Origin: an uncultured Pleomorphomonas sp. | GTDB taxonomy: Bacteria > Pseudomonadota > Alphaproteobacteria > Rhizobiales > Pleomorphomonadaceae | NCBI GenBank assembly: GCA_937868725.1 | Contig: CALMMQ010000095.1 | Span: 1 to 52,356 of the forward strand | Length of the DNA: 52,356 nt | Reading direction: 5' to 3' | Shown: positions 1-8,700 of the stretch, piece by piece | Position numbering within the stretch: position 1 is the stretch's first letter | How the letters are laid out: each line of letters opens with the position of its first letter | Translations under genes and position numbers: made by a program | Notes under the pieces: model-generated | What the model was told of the DNA's origin: nothing | The model's input: the letters and a program-made list of their open reading frames with translations, nothing else | The model's database searches: none

Positions 1-25
1 CGATCATGTTGAAACAACATGATCG
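1..25. repeat. 10-bp inverted repeat with 5-nt loop
   Basis: CGATCATGTT (1-10) is followed by GAAAC and then AACATGATCG (16-25), a perfect 10-bp hairpin at the very edge of the window. It lies 27 bp from the 51-nt palindromic repeat at 53-103 and may belong to the same composite repeat. It could instead be the terminator of a gene outside the window. Confidence 0.6.
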
Positions 26-52
26 ACAAGCGGCTGCTCATCTTATTGAATC

Positions 53-103
53 TGGAGCGATTTCTTATCGACCTGATGATTCCATCAGGTCGGAAAGCAC
101 TCT
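53..103 (+). repeat. 51-nt dispersed palindromic repeat, copy 1
   Basis: The inner core is GACCTGATG - ATTC - CATCAGGTC. Outer arms TGGAGCGATTTCT and GGAAAGCACTCT also largely pair, so the whole unit can fold into one long hairpin. An inverted copy with 47 of 51 identical positions ends the window at 52306-52356. This is the form of the short palindromic intergenic repeats common in Rhizobiales genomes. It lies just downstream of the GST gene stop. Confidence 0.85.
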
Positions 104-120
104 TGGCCACCGGTGGACGT

Positions 121-828
121 TCAGCGGGAACGCTGGTTGAACAGCACCTTCTGCGCTTCCTTGTCGGTAGCAAGATCGAGCGCCGGTTGCGGCAGCTTGA
201 TGGCGTAGGCTCGCTCCACCGCCGGCCGGGCTGAAACACGCTCGAGCCAGGCCATGACGGCCGGGAATTCCGCCGCCGTCATGCCCTGCCCCTCCCACAG
301 CTTGGCCCAGCCGACGATGGCCATATCGGCGATGGAATAGTCGCCGGCCACGAAATCGTTGCCGGTCAGCTGCTTGTCGAGCACGCCGTAGAGCCGGTGC
401 GTCTCGTCGCGATAGCGCTTGATGGCGTAGGGAATCTTTTCCGGCGCGTAGCTCGAGAAGTGGTGGTTCTGCCCCAGCATCGGGCCGAAACCGCCCATCT
501 GCCAGAACAGCCACTGGTCGACGGCCACGCGGGCGCGTTCCTCGGTGGGATAGAAGCGGCCGAACTTGCGGCCGAGATACTGCAGGATGGCCCCCGATTC
601 GAACACCGAGATCGGCTGACCGTCCGGGCCTTCGGGATCAACGATGGCCGGCATCTTGTTGTTGGGAGAAATGGCCAGAAATTCCGGCTTGAACTGATCG
701 CCCTTGCCGATGTTGACAAAGTGCAGGCGGTAGGGAACGCCAAGCTCCTCCAGCATGATGGAGATCTTGTGGCCGTTGGGCGTCGGCCAGTAGTAGAGCT
801 CGATCGGAGCGGTCTGGGTCGCGGTCAT
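121..828 (-). CDS. YfcG/YghU-type glutathione S-transferase (disulfide-bond reductase)
   Basis: The 235-residue product has a thioredoxin-like N-terminal domain with the TPNGHKISIMLEE segment (about residues 16-28), whose Thr-Asn pair is typical of the Nu-class transferases YfcG and YghU. It also has the ISPNNKMPAIVD cis-Pro loop and an FESGAILQYL glutathione-binding segment near residue 77. An all-helical C-terminal domain follows. Family members bind two glutathiones and reduce disulfides or organic peroxides in the cytosol. The ATG at 828 is preceded by a strong GGAAGGAG. The gene stands alone, divergent from the MFS gene. Family assignment is firm; the physiological substrate is unknown. 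Confidence 0.88.
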   Translation of the reverse strand: MTATQTAPIELYYWPTPNGHKISIMLEELGVPYRLHFVNIGKGDQFKPEFLAISPNNKMPAIVDPEGPDGQPISVFESGAILQYLGRKFGRFYPTEERARVAVDQWLFWQMGGFGPMLGQNHHFSSYAPEKIPYAIKRYRDETHRLYGVLDKQLTGNDFVAGDYSIADMAIVGWAKLWEGQGMTAAEFPAVMAWLERVSARPAVERAYAIKLPQPALDLATDKEAQKVLFNQRSR

Positions 829-1036
829 GGGAACTCCTTCCTGAAGCGCAGTTGCAACATAAGGCCTCCACTTTGCTCACGGAAGACGGCGACCTTTCAC
901 CTTGGAGTGATGGCCCGCCGGCGGCGACGAGAGAACGACTCGCAATACTTCGTAACGTTGCGGGATACTCGACAGTCTTCGTTTTTTATCTATTGGTCAA
1001 TTCTTTGTAATACTTTCCATACCACATCATTTCTCT

Positions 1037-1065
1037 TTGACAGCCGCATGTCATCCCGGCATGTT
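1037..1065 (+). promoter_or_regulatory. candidate promoter for the MFS gene
   Basis: A perfect TTGACA -35 (1037-1042) is followed at 17 bp by a weak CATGTT -10 (1060-1065). It would give a leader of about 57 nt before the ATG at 1129. The rest of the 300-bp gap (829-1128) holds an AT-richer stretch around 960-1035 and nothing else recognisable. Confidence 0.3.
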
Positions 1066-1128
1066 GGCGCCGCCCGGCGCACCGTCGCTGCCGACCATGT
1101 CTGTTCGCCTTTGCAACGGAGACCTCCA

Positions 1129-2439
1129 ATGACCGTTACCGTCGACACCGTGCTGGAATCCGCCGGCACCGGCCGCTATCAACGTGCCCTGCTCGGCATA
1201 TTCGGTCTCGTCTGGGCCGCCGACGCCATGCAGGTGCTGGCCGTCGGCTTCTCCGCCGCCTCGATCGCCGCCAGCTTCGGCCTGACGGTGCCGGTGGCGC
1301 TGCAGACCGGCACGCTGTTCTTCCTCGGCATGATGGTCGGCGCGGCGCTGTTCGGCCGCCTGGCCGACCGCTTCGGCCGCCGTCGCGTGCTGATCTTCAC
1401 CGTCGCCGTCGACGCATTGTTCGGTTTCGCCTCGGTGTTCGCGCCGAGCTTCGAGGTGCTGCTCGCCCTGCGCTTCGTCACCGGCGCCGCCGTCGGCGGC
1501 ACGCTGCCGGTCGACTACGCCATGATGGCCGAGTTCCTGCCGCCGCGCAATCGTGGCCGCTGGCTGGTCATGCTGGAAGGCTTTTGGGCCGTCGGCACCG
1601 TCGTCGTCGCCCTCGTCGCCTGGGCGGCCAGCGCCTACGGTTACGCCGAAGCCTGGCGCGCCATCTTCATGGCCACCGCCGTGCCGGCGCTGATCGGCGT
1701 CGGCCTGCGCGTCTTCGTGCCGGAATCGCCGATGTACCTCATCAAAACCGGTCGCGTCGCCGAAGCCCGGACGGTGCTGTCGCGCCTGCTTGAGATCAAC
1801 GGCCGGCCGCCGCTCGACCGCGACGCCGACATCGCCCTGCCGCAGCACGGCGAGACCACCGGCCTGTTCTCGCCCTCGCTCAAGCGGCGCACGCTGCTGA
1901 TGCTGGCGGTGTGGTTCCTGGTGTCGCTGTCCTACTACGGCGTCTTCACCTGGATGCCGCCACGCCTTGCCGGCGAGGGCTTCGGCTTCGTGCGCGGCTA
2001 CGGCTTCCTGCTGGCGCTGGCGCTGGCCCAGCTGCCCGGCTACGCGCTGGCCGCCTGGGGCGTCGAGACGGTCGGCCGCAAGCCGACGCTGATCGCCTTC
2101 CTGCTGCTGTCGGCGGCCGGCTGCGGCCTGTTCGCCCTCGCCTCCTCGGCCATGCTGATCGGCACGGCGCTGATGGTCATGAGCTTCGCCCTGCTCGGCA
2201 GCTGGGGCGCCCTCTACGCCTACACGCCCGAACTCTACCCCACCGCCTCGCGCGCCACCGGCATGGGCGCCGCCGGCGCCATGGCCCGGCTCGGCGGCCT
2301 GCTGGCTCCGACGCTGATCGCCTATCTGGTCACCCAGAGCTTCGCGCTGGCCGTCGGCCTGTTCGCCCTGCTGCTGTTGCTGGCCGCCGTCGCCGCCTCG
2401 CGCATCGACGCGGAAACGCGGGCGCAAGCCCTCGACTGA
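1129..2439 (+). CDS. MFS metabolite:H+ symporter family transporter
   Basis: The 436-residue product has about twelve hydrophobic segments. The loop 2-3 MFS signature reads GRLADRFGRRRVL near residue 82, a second half-signature VETVGRKPTL sits in the C-terminal half, and VPESPMYLIKTGR marks the central loop of sugar/SV2-NiaP type carriers. These are inner-membrane proton-coupled importers of sugars, aromatic acids or niacin; the substrate cannot be read here. The reading frame stays open upstream to about 397, but that stretch is antisense to the GST gene. ATG 1129 has CGGAGACC just upstream and begins a natural N-terminus. Confidence 0.85.
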   Translation: MTVTVDTVLESAGTGRYQRALLGIFGLVWAADAMQVLAVGFSAASIAASFGLTVPVALQTGTLFFLGMMVGAALFGRLADRFGRRRVLIFTVAVDALFGFASVFAPSFEVLLALRFVTGAAVGGTLPVDYAMMAEFLPPRNRGRWLVMLEGFWAVGTVVVALVAWAASAYGYAEAWRAIFMATAVPALIGVGLRVFVPESPMYLIKTGRVAEARTVLSRLLEINGRPPLDRDADIALPQHGETTGLFSPSLKRRTLLMLAVWFLVSLSYYGVFTWMPPRLAGEGFGFVRGYGFLLALALAQLPGYALAAWGVETVGRKPTLIAFLLLSAAGCGLFALASSAMLIGTALMVMSFALLGSWGALYAYTPELYPTASRATGMGAAGAMARLGGLLAPTLIAYLVTQSFALAVGLFALLLLLAAVAASRIDAETRAQALD

Positions 2440-2468
2440 CGCGAAAAGCTGAGAAACGGTTCCGCTAT

Positions 2469-2482
2469 TTGTCCGGCGACAA
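2469..2482. promoter_or_regulatory. FNR/NnrR-like palindrome upstream of the DUF2249 cluster
   Basis: TTGTC-CGGC-GACAA is a perfect 5-4-5 palindrome with the spacing of CRP/FNR-superfamily sites. It is centred about 69 bp upstream of the DUF2249 start. It overlaps an 8-bp hairpin (TGTCCGGC 2470-2477, GCCGGACA 2488-2495) that could instead terminate the MFS transcript. No convincing -10 is visible, so the regulatory reading is an inference from spacing and from the nature of the genes downstream. Confidence 0.35.
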
Positions 2483-2544
2483 CGTTTGCCGGACAACTTT
2501 GCCCGAAAGTCGTCTCCGGAACGCAACCCCGCTGGAGACAGACC

Positions 2545-2790
2545 ATGACCGCCCTTGCCACCGAAGCCGCCCGCATCATCGACGTCCGCGGCCTGCCGTG
2601 CGAACTGCGCCGGGCCACCATCTTCGAGACCTTCGACGCCCTGCTGCCCGGCCAGTCCTTCCAGTTCATCAACGACCACGATCCGGCCGGCCTCAAGCGT
2701 CACTTCGAAGCGCGCGGCCTGATGGATTACGGCTGGGCCTACGTCGAGCAGGGTCCGGAAGCCTGGCGCATCGAGCTCACCCGCGTCTGA
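2545..2790 (+). CDS. DUF2249 domain protein
   Basis: A small 81-residue protein consisting of one DUF2249 domain, a TusA-like fold. It shows the DVRGLPCELRRATIFETFD N-terminal block, the LPGQSFQFINDHDPAGLKRHF core and a closing WRIEL strand. Such proteins are found beside hemerythrin-like, DUF59 and nitrogen-oxide genes, but their biochemical role is not settled. The ATG follows GCTGGAGAC. Eleven bases separate it from the DUF59 gene, so the two are probably co-transcribed. It retains one Cys in LPCELR, at the position where TusA proteins carry their sulfur-accepting Cys. Confidence 0.85.
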   Translation: MTALATEAARIIDVRGLPCELRRATIFETFDALLPGQSFQFINDHDPAGLKRHFEARGLMDYGWAYVEQGPEAWRIELTRV

Positions 2791-2801
2791 CGGAGGCGAT
2801 C

Positions 2802-3155
2802 ATGGAAACGGCCATACTCGCCGCCCTTGCCACCGTCGACGACCCGGAACTCGGCGTCAACATCGTCGATCTCGGCCTCGTGCGGAGGGTCAGCACCGCT
2901 GACCGCCACGTCGCCGTCGAACTGATGATGACGACGCCCACCTGCCCGCTCGGCGCGCTGATGGTGGAGAACGCCAAGGCCGCCCTCGCAACGCGGCTCG
3001 GTGCCGACTGGACCGTTTCCGTCACCCTCGACCGGGCGGCCGTGTGGTCGCCCGATCTCGCCAAGCCCGACGTCCGCAGCCGCTTCGAAGCGCCGTCGCT
3101 CGGCCTCACCTCGCTGGTCAAGTCGGCCTTCGGCAAATTGATGGGGGCATCATGA
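2802..3155 (+). CDS. DUF59/MIP18-type metal-sulfur cluster assembly factor
   Basis: The 117-residue product begins with an MIP18 (DUF59) domain. Visible are DPELGVNIVDLGLV near residue 14 and TTPTCPLGALM around residue 47, whose Cys is the conserved one of SufT/PaaD/MIP18 proteins. A C-terminal tail of about 30 residues is less conserved. Family members help insert or mature Fe-S clusters in target proteins. ATG 2802 has CGGAGGCG at good spacing. Its stop overlaps the start of the next gene in ATGA, which indicates translational coupling to the NnrS-like membrane protein. Confidence 0.85.
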   Translation: METAILAALATVDDPELGVNIVDLGLVRRVSTADRHVAVELMMTTPTCPLGALMVENAKAALATRLGADWTVSVTLDRAAVWSPDLAKPDVRSRFEAPSLGLTSLVKSAFGKLMGAS

Positions 3156-4222
3156 GACCCGTTGTCGCCCTGCGCGTCTTTCTCGCCGTCGCGGCGCTGG
3201 CCGCCCTCGTCACCGGCCTGATGGGCGGCCTCGCCCGCCTCGGCCTCATCGAGCCGATCGGCACCTTCGCCGATCTCCATGGCGCCCTGATGGCGTCCGG
3301 CTTCTTCGGCACGCTGATCAGCCTCGAACGTGCCGCCGCCGACGGTCGCCCGGCCGCCCTCGTCGTCCCCGGCGTCTCGGCCGTCGGCGCTGTGCTGCTC
3401 TGGCTCGATCGCCCGGCCGACGCCGGCCTGATGTTTCTCGTCGCCGGCCTCGGTCTCACCGCCCTGACCGCCCGCGCCGCCGTCGCCCTGCCGCGCCTCT
3501 TCACCATCCTGATGACGGTTGGCGCCGCCCTCTGGCCCATCGGCACGGCCTACTGGCTGGCCGGCCGTACGCTGCCGGAAGTCGGTTACGTCTGGCTGGG
3601 CTTCCTCATCGTCACCGTCGCCGCCGAACGCATCGAGCTGTCGCGCCTTACCCGGCCGACCCTCGCCGCCGAAGCGACGCTGATCGCCATCGTCGCCGCC
3701 TTCGCCGCCGCCCTCGCCCTCGGCGAACCGTGGAACGGCCACGTGCTGCTGTCGCTGTCGCTGGCCGCGCTGGCCCTGTGGCTGCTTGGCCAAGACATCG
3801 CCGTGCGCACGCTCCGAACGGTGGGCTTCCCTCGCTTTGCCGCCGTGCTGCTGCTGACCGGCTACGGCTGGCTGGCCGTCGCCGCCGCCATCTTCGCCTT
3901 CCTGACGCCGGGCGTGGCTACCTTCGGCCACGATGCCGCCATCCACGCCATCGCCGTCGGCTTCGTGCTGTCGATGGTGTTCGCCCACGCGCCGATCATC
4001 CTGCCGGCCATCGTCGGCCTCGATGTCCGCTACTCGCCCTGGCTTTACGGTCCGGCGGCGCTGTTGCAGCTTGCCACCGTCCTGCGCGTCACCGGCGATG
4101 GGCTGGAGAACACCGAGATGACCGCCCACGCCGCCTGCCTCAGCGTCGTCTCGCTGGTGCTCTACGTCGGCCTGCTCATGGCCACGCGGTTCGTCCGCTG
4201 TCGCAAGCCCGCCACCGCCTGA
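3152..4222 (+). CDS. polytopic membrane protein, NnrS-like
   Basis: A 356-residue, very hydrophobic protein with roughly ten to twelve membrane segments and short loops. The segments HGALMASGFFGTLISLERA (about residue 44) and HAIAVGFVLSMVFAHAPIIL (about residue 268) place conserved His residues in membrane helices, in a pattern like the haem- and copper-containing NnrS proteins linked to nitric oxide resistance. Overall similarity to textbook NnrS looks weak, so the family call is tentative. It is coupled by a 4-bp overlap to the DUF59 gene and follows DUF2249. The context suggests a low-oxygen or NO-linked membrane metalloprotein. Confidence 0.6.
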   Translation: MRPVVALRVFLAVAALAALVTGLMGGLARLGLIEPIGTFADLHGALMASGFFGTLISLERAAADGRPAALVVPGVSAVGAVLLWLDRPADAGLMFLVAGLGLTALTARAAVALPRLFTILMTVGAALWPIGTAYWLAGRTLPEVGYVWLGFLIVTVAAERIELSRLTRPTLAAEATLIAIVAAFAAALALGEPWNGHVLLSLSLAALALWLLGQDIAVRTLRTVGFPRFAAVLLLTGYGWLAVAAAIFAFLTPGVATFGHDAAIHAIAVGFVLSMVFAHAPIILPAIVGLDVRYSPWLYGPAALLQLATVLRVTGDGLENTEMTAHAACLSVVSLVLYVGLLMATRFVRCRKPATA

Positions 4223-4260
4223 CAGGTCGGGCCAGCCCCCAAAAACAACACGCCGCCGCA

Positions 4261-4293
4261 TTCGCCCTGCCGATCGACCATCGGTGGGGCGAA
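4261..4293. terminator. convergent hairpin terminator
   Basis: A 14-bp stem with two G-U pairs (4261-4274 with 4280-4293) and a CGACC loop lies between the convergent NnrS-like and diguanylate cyclase genes. There is no clear U tract on either side, so it may act as a bidirectional 3'-end hairpin rather than a classical intrinsic terminator. Confidence 0.5.
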
Positions 4294-4319
4294 GGCTTGG
4301 CGTTACCGGGACGCCGGGC

Positions 4320-5519
4320 TCAGCTCGCCTTCATGAACGTGTCGTGAAGCATGTGCTGGAGTTGCGCCGAGTGGCGAAAGGCATGGACGCGGTTGCGTCC
4401 GATCCGTTTCGATTCGGCCAGCGCCTGTTCGGCAGCCGCCAGCAGGGTTTCGATATCGGCGCCGGCATCGACCACCGTCGCCACGCCCACCGAAGTCGTC
4501 ACCGGCATGCGTTCGCCGCCGGCCATCAGCCACAGCGACTCCGCCTTGTGGCAGAGATACTCGGCGACCCCGATGCCGCTCTGCAGACCAACGTCGGCCA
4601 TGAACAGGGCGAACTCCTCGCCCCCCACCCGCGCGAACACGTCCGGCGGCGTCACTTCCGACTGAATGGCATCGGCGAACGCCTTCAGCGCCCGGTCGCC
4701 GGCATCATTGCCGAAACGCTCGTTGATGCCCTTGAAGTGATCGAGATCGAACAGCAGCAGCACGCCCTGCTCACCCGACTGTTCGATCAGCGGCCCGATG
4801 GTGCGGAAGAAGGCGCGACGATTGGGCAATCCGGTCAGCTGATCACGGTCGGCGTCCTTGCGGATGCGCCGCGCCGCCCGCTGCCCCAGCAGCGCCATGA
4901 CGGCGACCACCATCAGCATGGCCAGCAGCAAGCCTTCGAGCGTCGCCGCCATGAACAGGCCGGAATAGCCGATTTCCGGATCGGTGGGCGGCATCACGGT
5001 GAGCAGCGGCACGCGCACGCCGTGGACAAAGCCGTCGAGGGCGAACAGCACCATGGCCGGGCGCCGGGCCGGCAGCGGCTCGACGCGCCCACCCCAGTAG
5101 ATGCGCCAGACGATGGCGAAGGCGTACAGCGAGATGACCAGCGAGGCGAGCGCCGCCACCAGCGACGGAATATCGCGCAGAAACGGCACGGCCAGGATCG
5201 GCAACCAGGCCATGACGCCGACAAACACCTTGATGTTGGAGCGGCGGCGGCCATCGAACAGCTGGAAGCCCAGCCAGGCGAGGCCGTAGGCCAGCGCCAG
5301 CGTGGCGTTGCCGCAGATCGAAACCGGCCAGTCGGCGAGATAGGATTGCGTCGCGAACAGCCCGGCGGACACGGCGCCCATCAGCAGCGACAGGGCGAAA
5401 ACGCCGATGGATTTCTCTTTCCGATCGGCCAGCCAGACGGAAACCAGCGCCACGCCAGCGGCGCCGCTGCCAAGCATGCCAACGATGAGCAGTGTCGAGA
5501 TGTCGAGGACCTGTGCCAT
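4320..5519 (-). CDS. membrane diguanylate cyclase (GGEEF), no I-site
   Basis: A 399-residue protein with about seven N-terminal membrane segments (residues 8-212) of no recognised sensor family, then a GGDEF domain from DQLTGLPNRRAFF (about 226) to the end. The active loop is RVGGEEFALF with GGEEF at 299-303, so c-di-GMP synthesis is expected. The allosteric I-site position five residues before the loop reads TPPD instead of RxxD, so feedback inhibition through that site is unlikely. It shares N-terminal architecture with the cyclase at 10020-11240. It lies 191 bp downstream of mfd on the same strand. Confidence 0.88.
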   Translation of the reverse strand: MAQVLDISTLLIVGMLGSGAAGVALVSVWLADRKEKSIGVFALSLLMGAVSAGLFATQSYLADWPVSICGNATLALAYGLAWLGFQLFDGRRRSNIKVFVGVMAWLPILAVPFLRDIPSLVAALASLVISLYAFAIVWRIYWGGRVEPLPARRPAMVLFALDGFVHGVRVPLLTVMPPTDPEIGYSGLFMAATLEGLLLAMLMVVAVMALLGQRAARRIRKDADRDQLTGLPNRRAFFRTIGPLIEQSGEQGVLLLFDLDHFKGINERFGNDAGDRALKAFADAIQSEVTPPDVFARVGGEEFALFMADVGLQSGIGVAEYLCHKAESLWLMAGGERMPVTTSVGVATVVDAGADIETLLAAAEQALAESKRIGRNRVHAFRHSAQLQHMLHDTFMKAS

Positions 5520-5710
5520 GATCGACCCCCTTACGCAAACACGCCGTGGCGAACTGGCTAATCGTCTTGATACAATAACAGATTGTGGTCAGTCTTGCAC
5601 GGGCCGGCAAGGCGCGCCGCAGGTTTTTTTTGAGCCGACGCCCTGTAACCGCGAAGAACTTCGTTAAAATTCGACGCGAAACGACGCCGGCCCACCACCT
5701 CGCCGCGTCG

Positions 5711-8700
5711 TCAACGTGGCCTATGCCCCTTGAGGCTATGCAACGAGGGGTAGCGGCCACGCCGTGTCGGTTCCGGGGGCGGCGGCGGTGGCGTCGGCTT
5801 CAGCTTGAGCTTCTGCGGCTCAACCGGCTTCAGCGCCACGTTGGCGCCCTTGCGGGCCTCCTCGACCATGCGTCCGAGGCGCAACAGCACCGCCGCCGTC
5901 CCCTTGAGGCGCTGGTCGGCCTCCGGCCAGTCGCGCGTCAGCACGATCTTCTGGTCGGGACGAATCTTGGCAAGCGAACCCTGCTCGCCGATGTACTGCA
6001 CCAGCGCCGCCGGATTGTCGAAGCGGCCGTCGCGGAAGCCGATGACGATGCCCTTGGGGCCGGCGTCGATCTTCTCGACATTGGTCTTGCGGCACAGCGC
6101 CTTGATGGTGACGATCTTGAGCAGGTGCTCGACCTCCTCGGGCAGCGGCCCGAAGCGGTCGATAAGCTCGGCGCCGAAGGCGTCGATGGAGCCGCCGTCC
6201 TCGAGATCGGCCAGCCGGCGATAGAGGCCGAGGCGCAGTTGCAGGTCGGGCACGTAATGGTCGGGGATGAGCACCGGCGTGCCGACGGTGATCTGCGGCG
6301 ACCACTGGTCCTCTGCCACCTCCTCGACGATGCCGGCCTTGAGCTGGGCCACCGCCTCCTCCAGCATCTGCTGATAGAGCTCGTAGCCCACTTCCTTGAT
6401 GTGGCCGGACTGCTCTTCGCCGAGCAGATTGCCGGCGCCACGCAGATCGAGATCATGGCTGGCCAGCTGGAAGCCGGCGCCCAGCGTGTCCAGCGACTGC
6501 AGCACCTTGAGCCGGCGGTCGGCGACGACGTTGAGCCGGCGCTCCGGCGGCGTGGTGAAGATGGCATAGGCGCGCGTCTTCGACCGACCGACGCGGCCCT
6601 TGAGCTGATAGAGCTGGGCGAGACCGAACATGTCGGCGCGGTGGATGATCAGCGTGTTGGCGGTCGGGATGTCGAGACCGGACTCGACGATGGTCGTCGA
6701 CAGCAGGATGTCGTACTGCCCCTCGTAGAAGGCGTTCATGATGTCTTCGAGCTGCGTCGCCGCCATCTGGCCGTGGGCCACCGCCACCTTGGCCTCGGGC
6801 ACGTGCTTGGCGAGGAACTCGACGCGCTCGGCGAGATCGGCCACGCGCGGACAGACATAGAAGCACTGACCGCCGCGATACTTCTCGCGCAGGATGGCCT
6901 CGCGGACGATCAGCGGATCGAACGGCGTCACGAAGGTGCGCACGGCCAGGCGATCGACCGGCGGCGTGGCGATCAGCGACAGCTCGCGCACGCCCGTCAG
7001 CGCCAGCTGCAGCGTACGGGGAATGGGCGTGGCGCTGAGCGTCAGCACGTGTACGTCCGACTTGAGTTCCTTGAGCCGTTCCTTGTGCTTGACGCCGAAG
7101 TGCTGTTCCTCGTCGATGATCAGCAGGCCGAGGTCCTTGAAGGCAATGCTCTTGGCCAGCAGCGCGTGCGTGCCGACCACCACGTCGACGGTGCCGTCGG
7201 CGAGGCCGGCGCGCGTTGCCGCCATGTCCTTGGCCGGCACTAGGCGCGAGGCCTGCGCCACCTTGATCGGCAGCCCCTTGAAGCGCTCGAAGAAAGTGCG
7301 GAAGTGCTGGCGCGACAGCAGCGTTGTCGGCACCACCACCGCCACCTGCTTGCCGCTCATGGCAGCGAGGAAGGCGGCGCGCAGCGCCACTTCGGTCTTG
7401 CCGAAGCCGACATCGCCGCAGACGAGACGGTCCATCGGCCGCCCCGAGGCGAGGTCGCCCGCCACCGCCTCGATGGCGCTCAGTTGGTCCTCGGTCTCAT
7501 CATAAGGGAAGCGGGCGGCGAAATCGTCGTAGAGCCCTTCCGGCGGCACCAGCACCGGCGCCGTCTTGAGATGGCGGGCGGCGGCCGTCTTGATCAGTTC
7601 GTCGGCGATCTCGCGGATTCGCTTCTTCATCCGCGCCTTGCGCGCCTGCCAGGCACCGCCACCGAGCTTGTCGAGCTGGGCGTCGGCATCTTCCGATCCG
7701 TAGCGCGACAGGAGTTCGATGTTTTCGACCGGCAGGAACAGCTTGTCGCCGCCGGCGTACTGGATCTCCAGGCAGTCGTGCGGCGCGCCGGCCGCCTCGA
7801 TGGTCTTCAGGCCGACGAAGCGACCGATACCGTGGTCGACGTGAACGACCAGATCGCCCTCGGCGAGGCTGGTCGCCTCCTTGATGAAGTTCTCGGCCTT
7901 CTTGCGGTTCTTGGCGCCGCGCACCAGCCGGTCGCCCAGCACGTCCTGCTCGGCGATGACGACAAAGCCCGGTACCTCGAAACCGGTCTCGATGCCGAGG
8001 ATGGCCAGCGGCAGCGCCTGCGGCGCCGCCTTCAGCGCGCCGTCGAGATGCTCGACCTTGACGAGCGCGCCGGCATCGTGGTCGGCCAGCACCTGCGCCA
8101 GACGATCGCGCGAGCCTTCCGACCAGCAGGCGATGAGCGCCTTGCGCTTGACCGCCTTCAGCGTCTCGAGGTGCTTGACCACGGCGTCGAAGATGTTGAC
8201 TTCGCCGGCCGCCCGCTCGGCGGCAAAGCTGCGGCCGGTCTTGCCGCCGAAGTCCACCACCCCGCCGGCGCCCCCTTCGGAGCGGACGAACGGCGTCAAG
8301 TGCAGCCGCTCGTGCCGGGCCATCGCCGTGCGCAGTTCGGCGTCCGTGAGATGCAGCGCCGACGGCGGCAGCGGCTTGTAGGGCGCGCCGGCGCCACCGG
8401 TGCGCAGAGCGTCGAGGCGCGCTTCGTAGTGATCGGCCACCGTGCTCAGCCGCTCGCCGATCGCCTCGTCGACCAGAGAGTCGAAGATGAACGGCGCCCC
8501 GCCGCAATAGTCGAACAGCGTGCCGAGCTCTTCGTGGAACAGCGGCAGCCAGTGCTCGATGCCGGCGTAGCGCCGGCCCTCGCTCACCGCCTCGTACATC
8601 GGATCGCCCGAGGTGGCGGCGCCAAAGCTGGTGACGTAGCCCTGACGGAAGCGCTTGATGGTGGCCGGCGTCAGTTGCACCTCGCTCATCGGCACCAGGT

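Noticed and set aside
397-1128. N-terminal extension of the MFS protein by 244 codons
   Set aside because: The stretch is antisense to the GST gene; ATG 1129 has its own ribosome binding site and a natural membrane-protein start.
2470-2495. Hairpin after the MFS gene as an intrinsic terminator
   Set aside because: The stem is only 8 bp and the following ACTTT is a poor U tract; the embedded FNR-like palindrome explains part of it equally well. Not decided, so no separate terminator is called.
1051-2703. Antisense ORF of 550 codons opposite the MFS gene
   Set aside because: Gln/Gly/Arg-rich shadow frame with no domain; the sense strand encodes a clear transporter.
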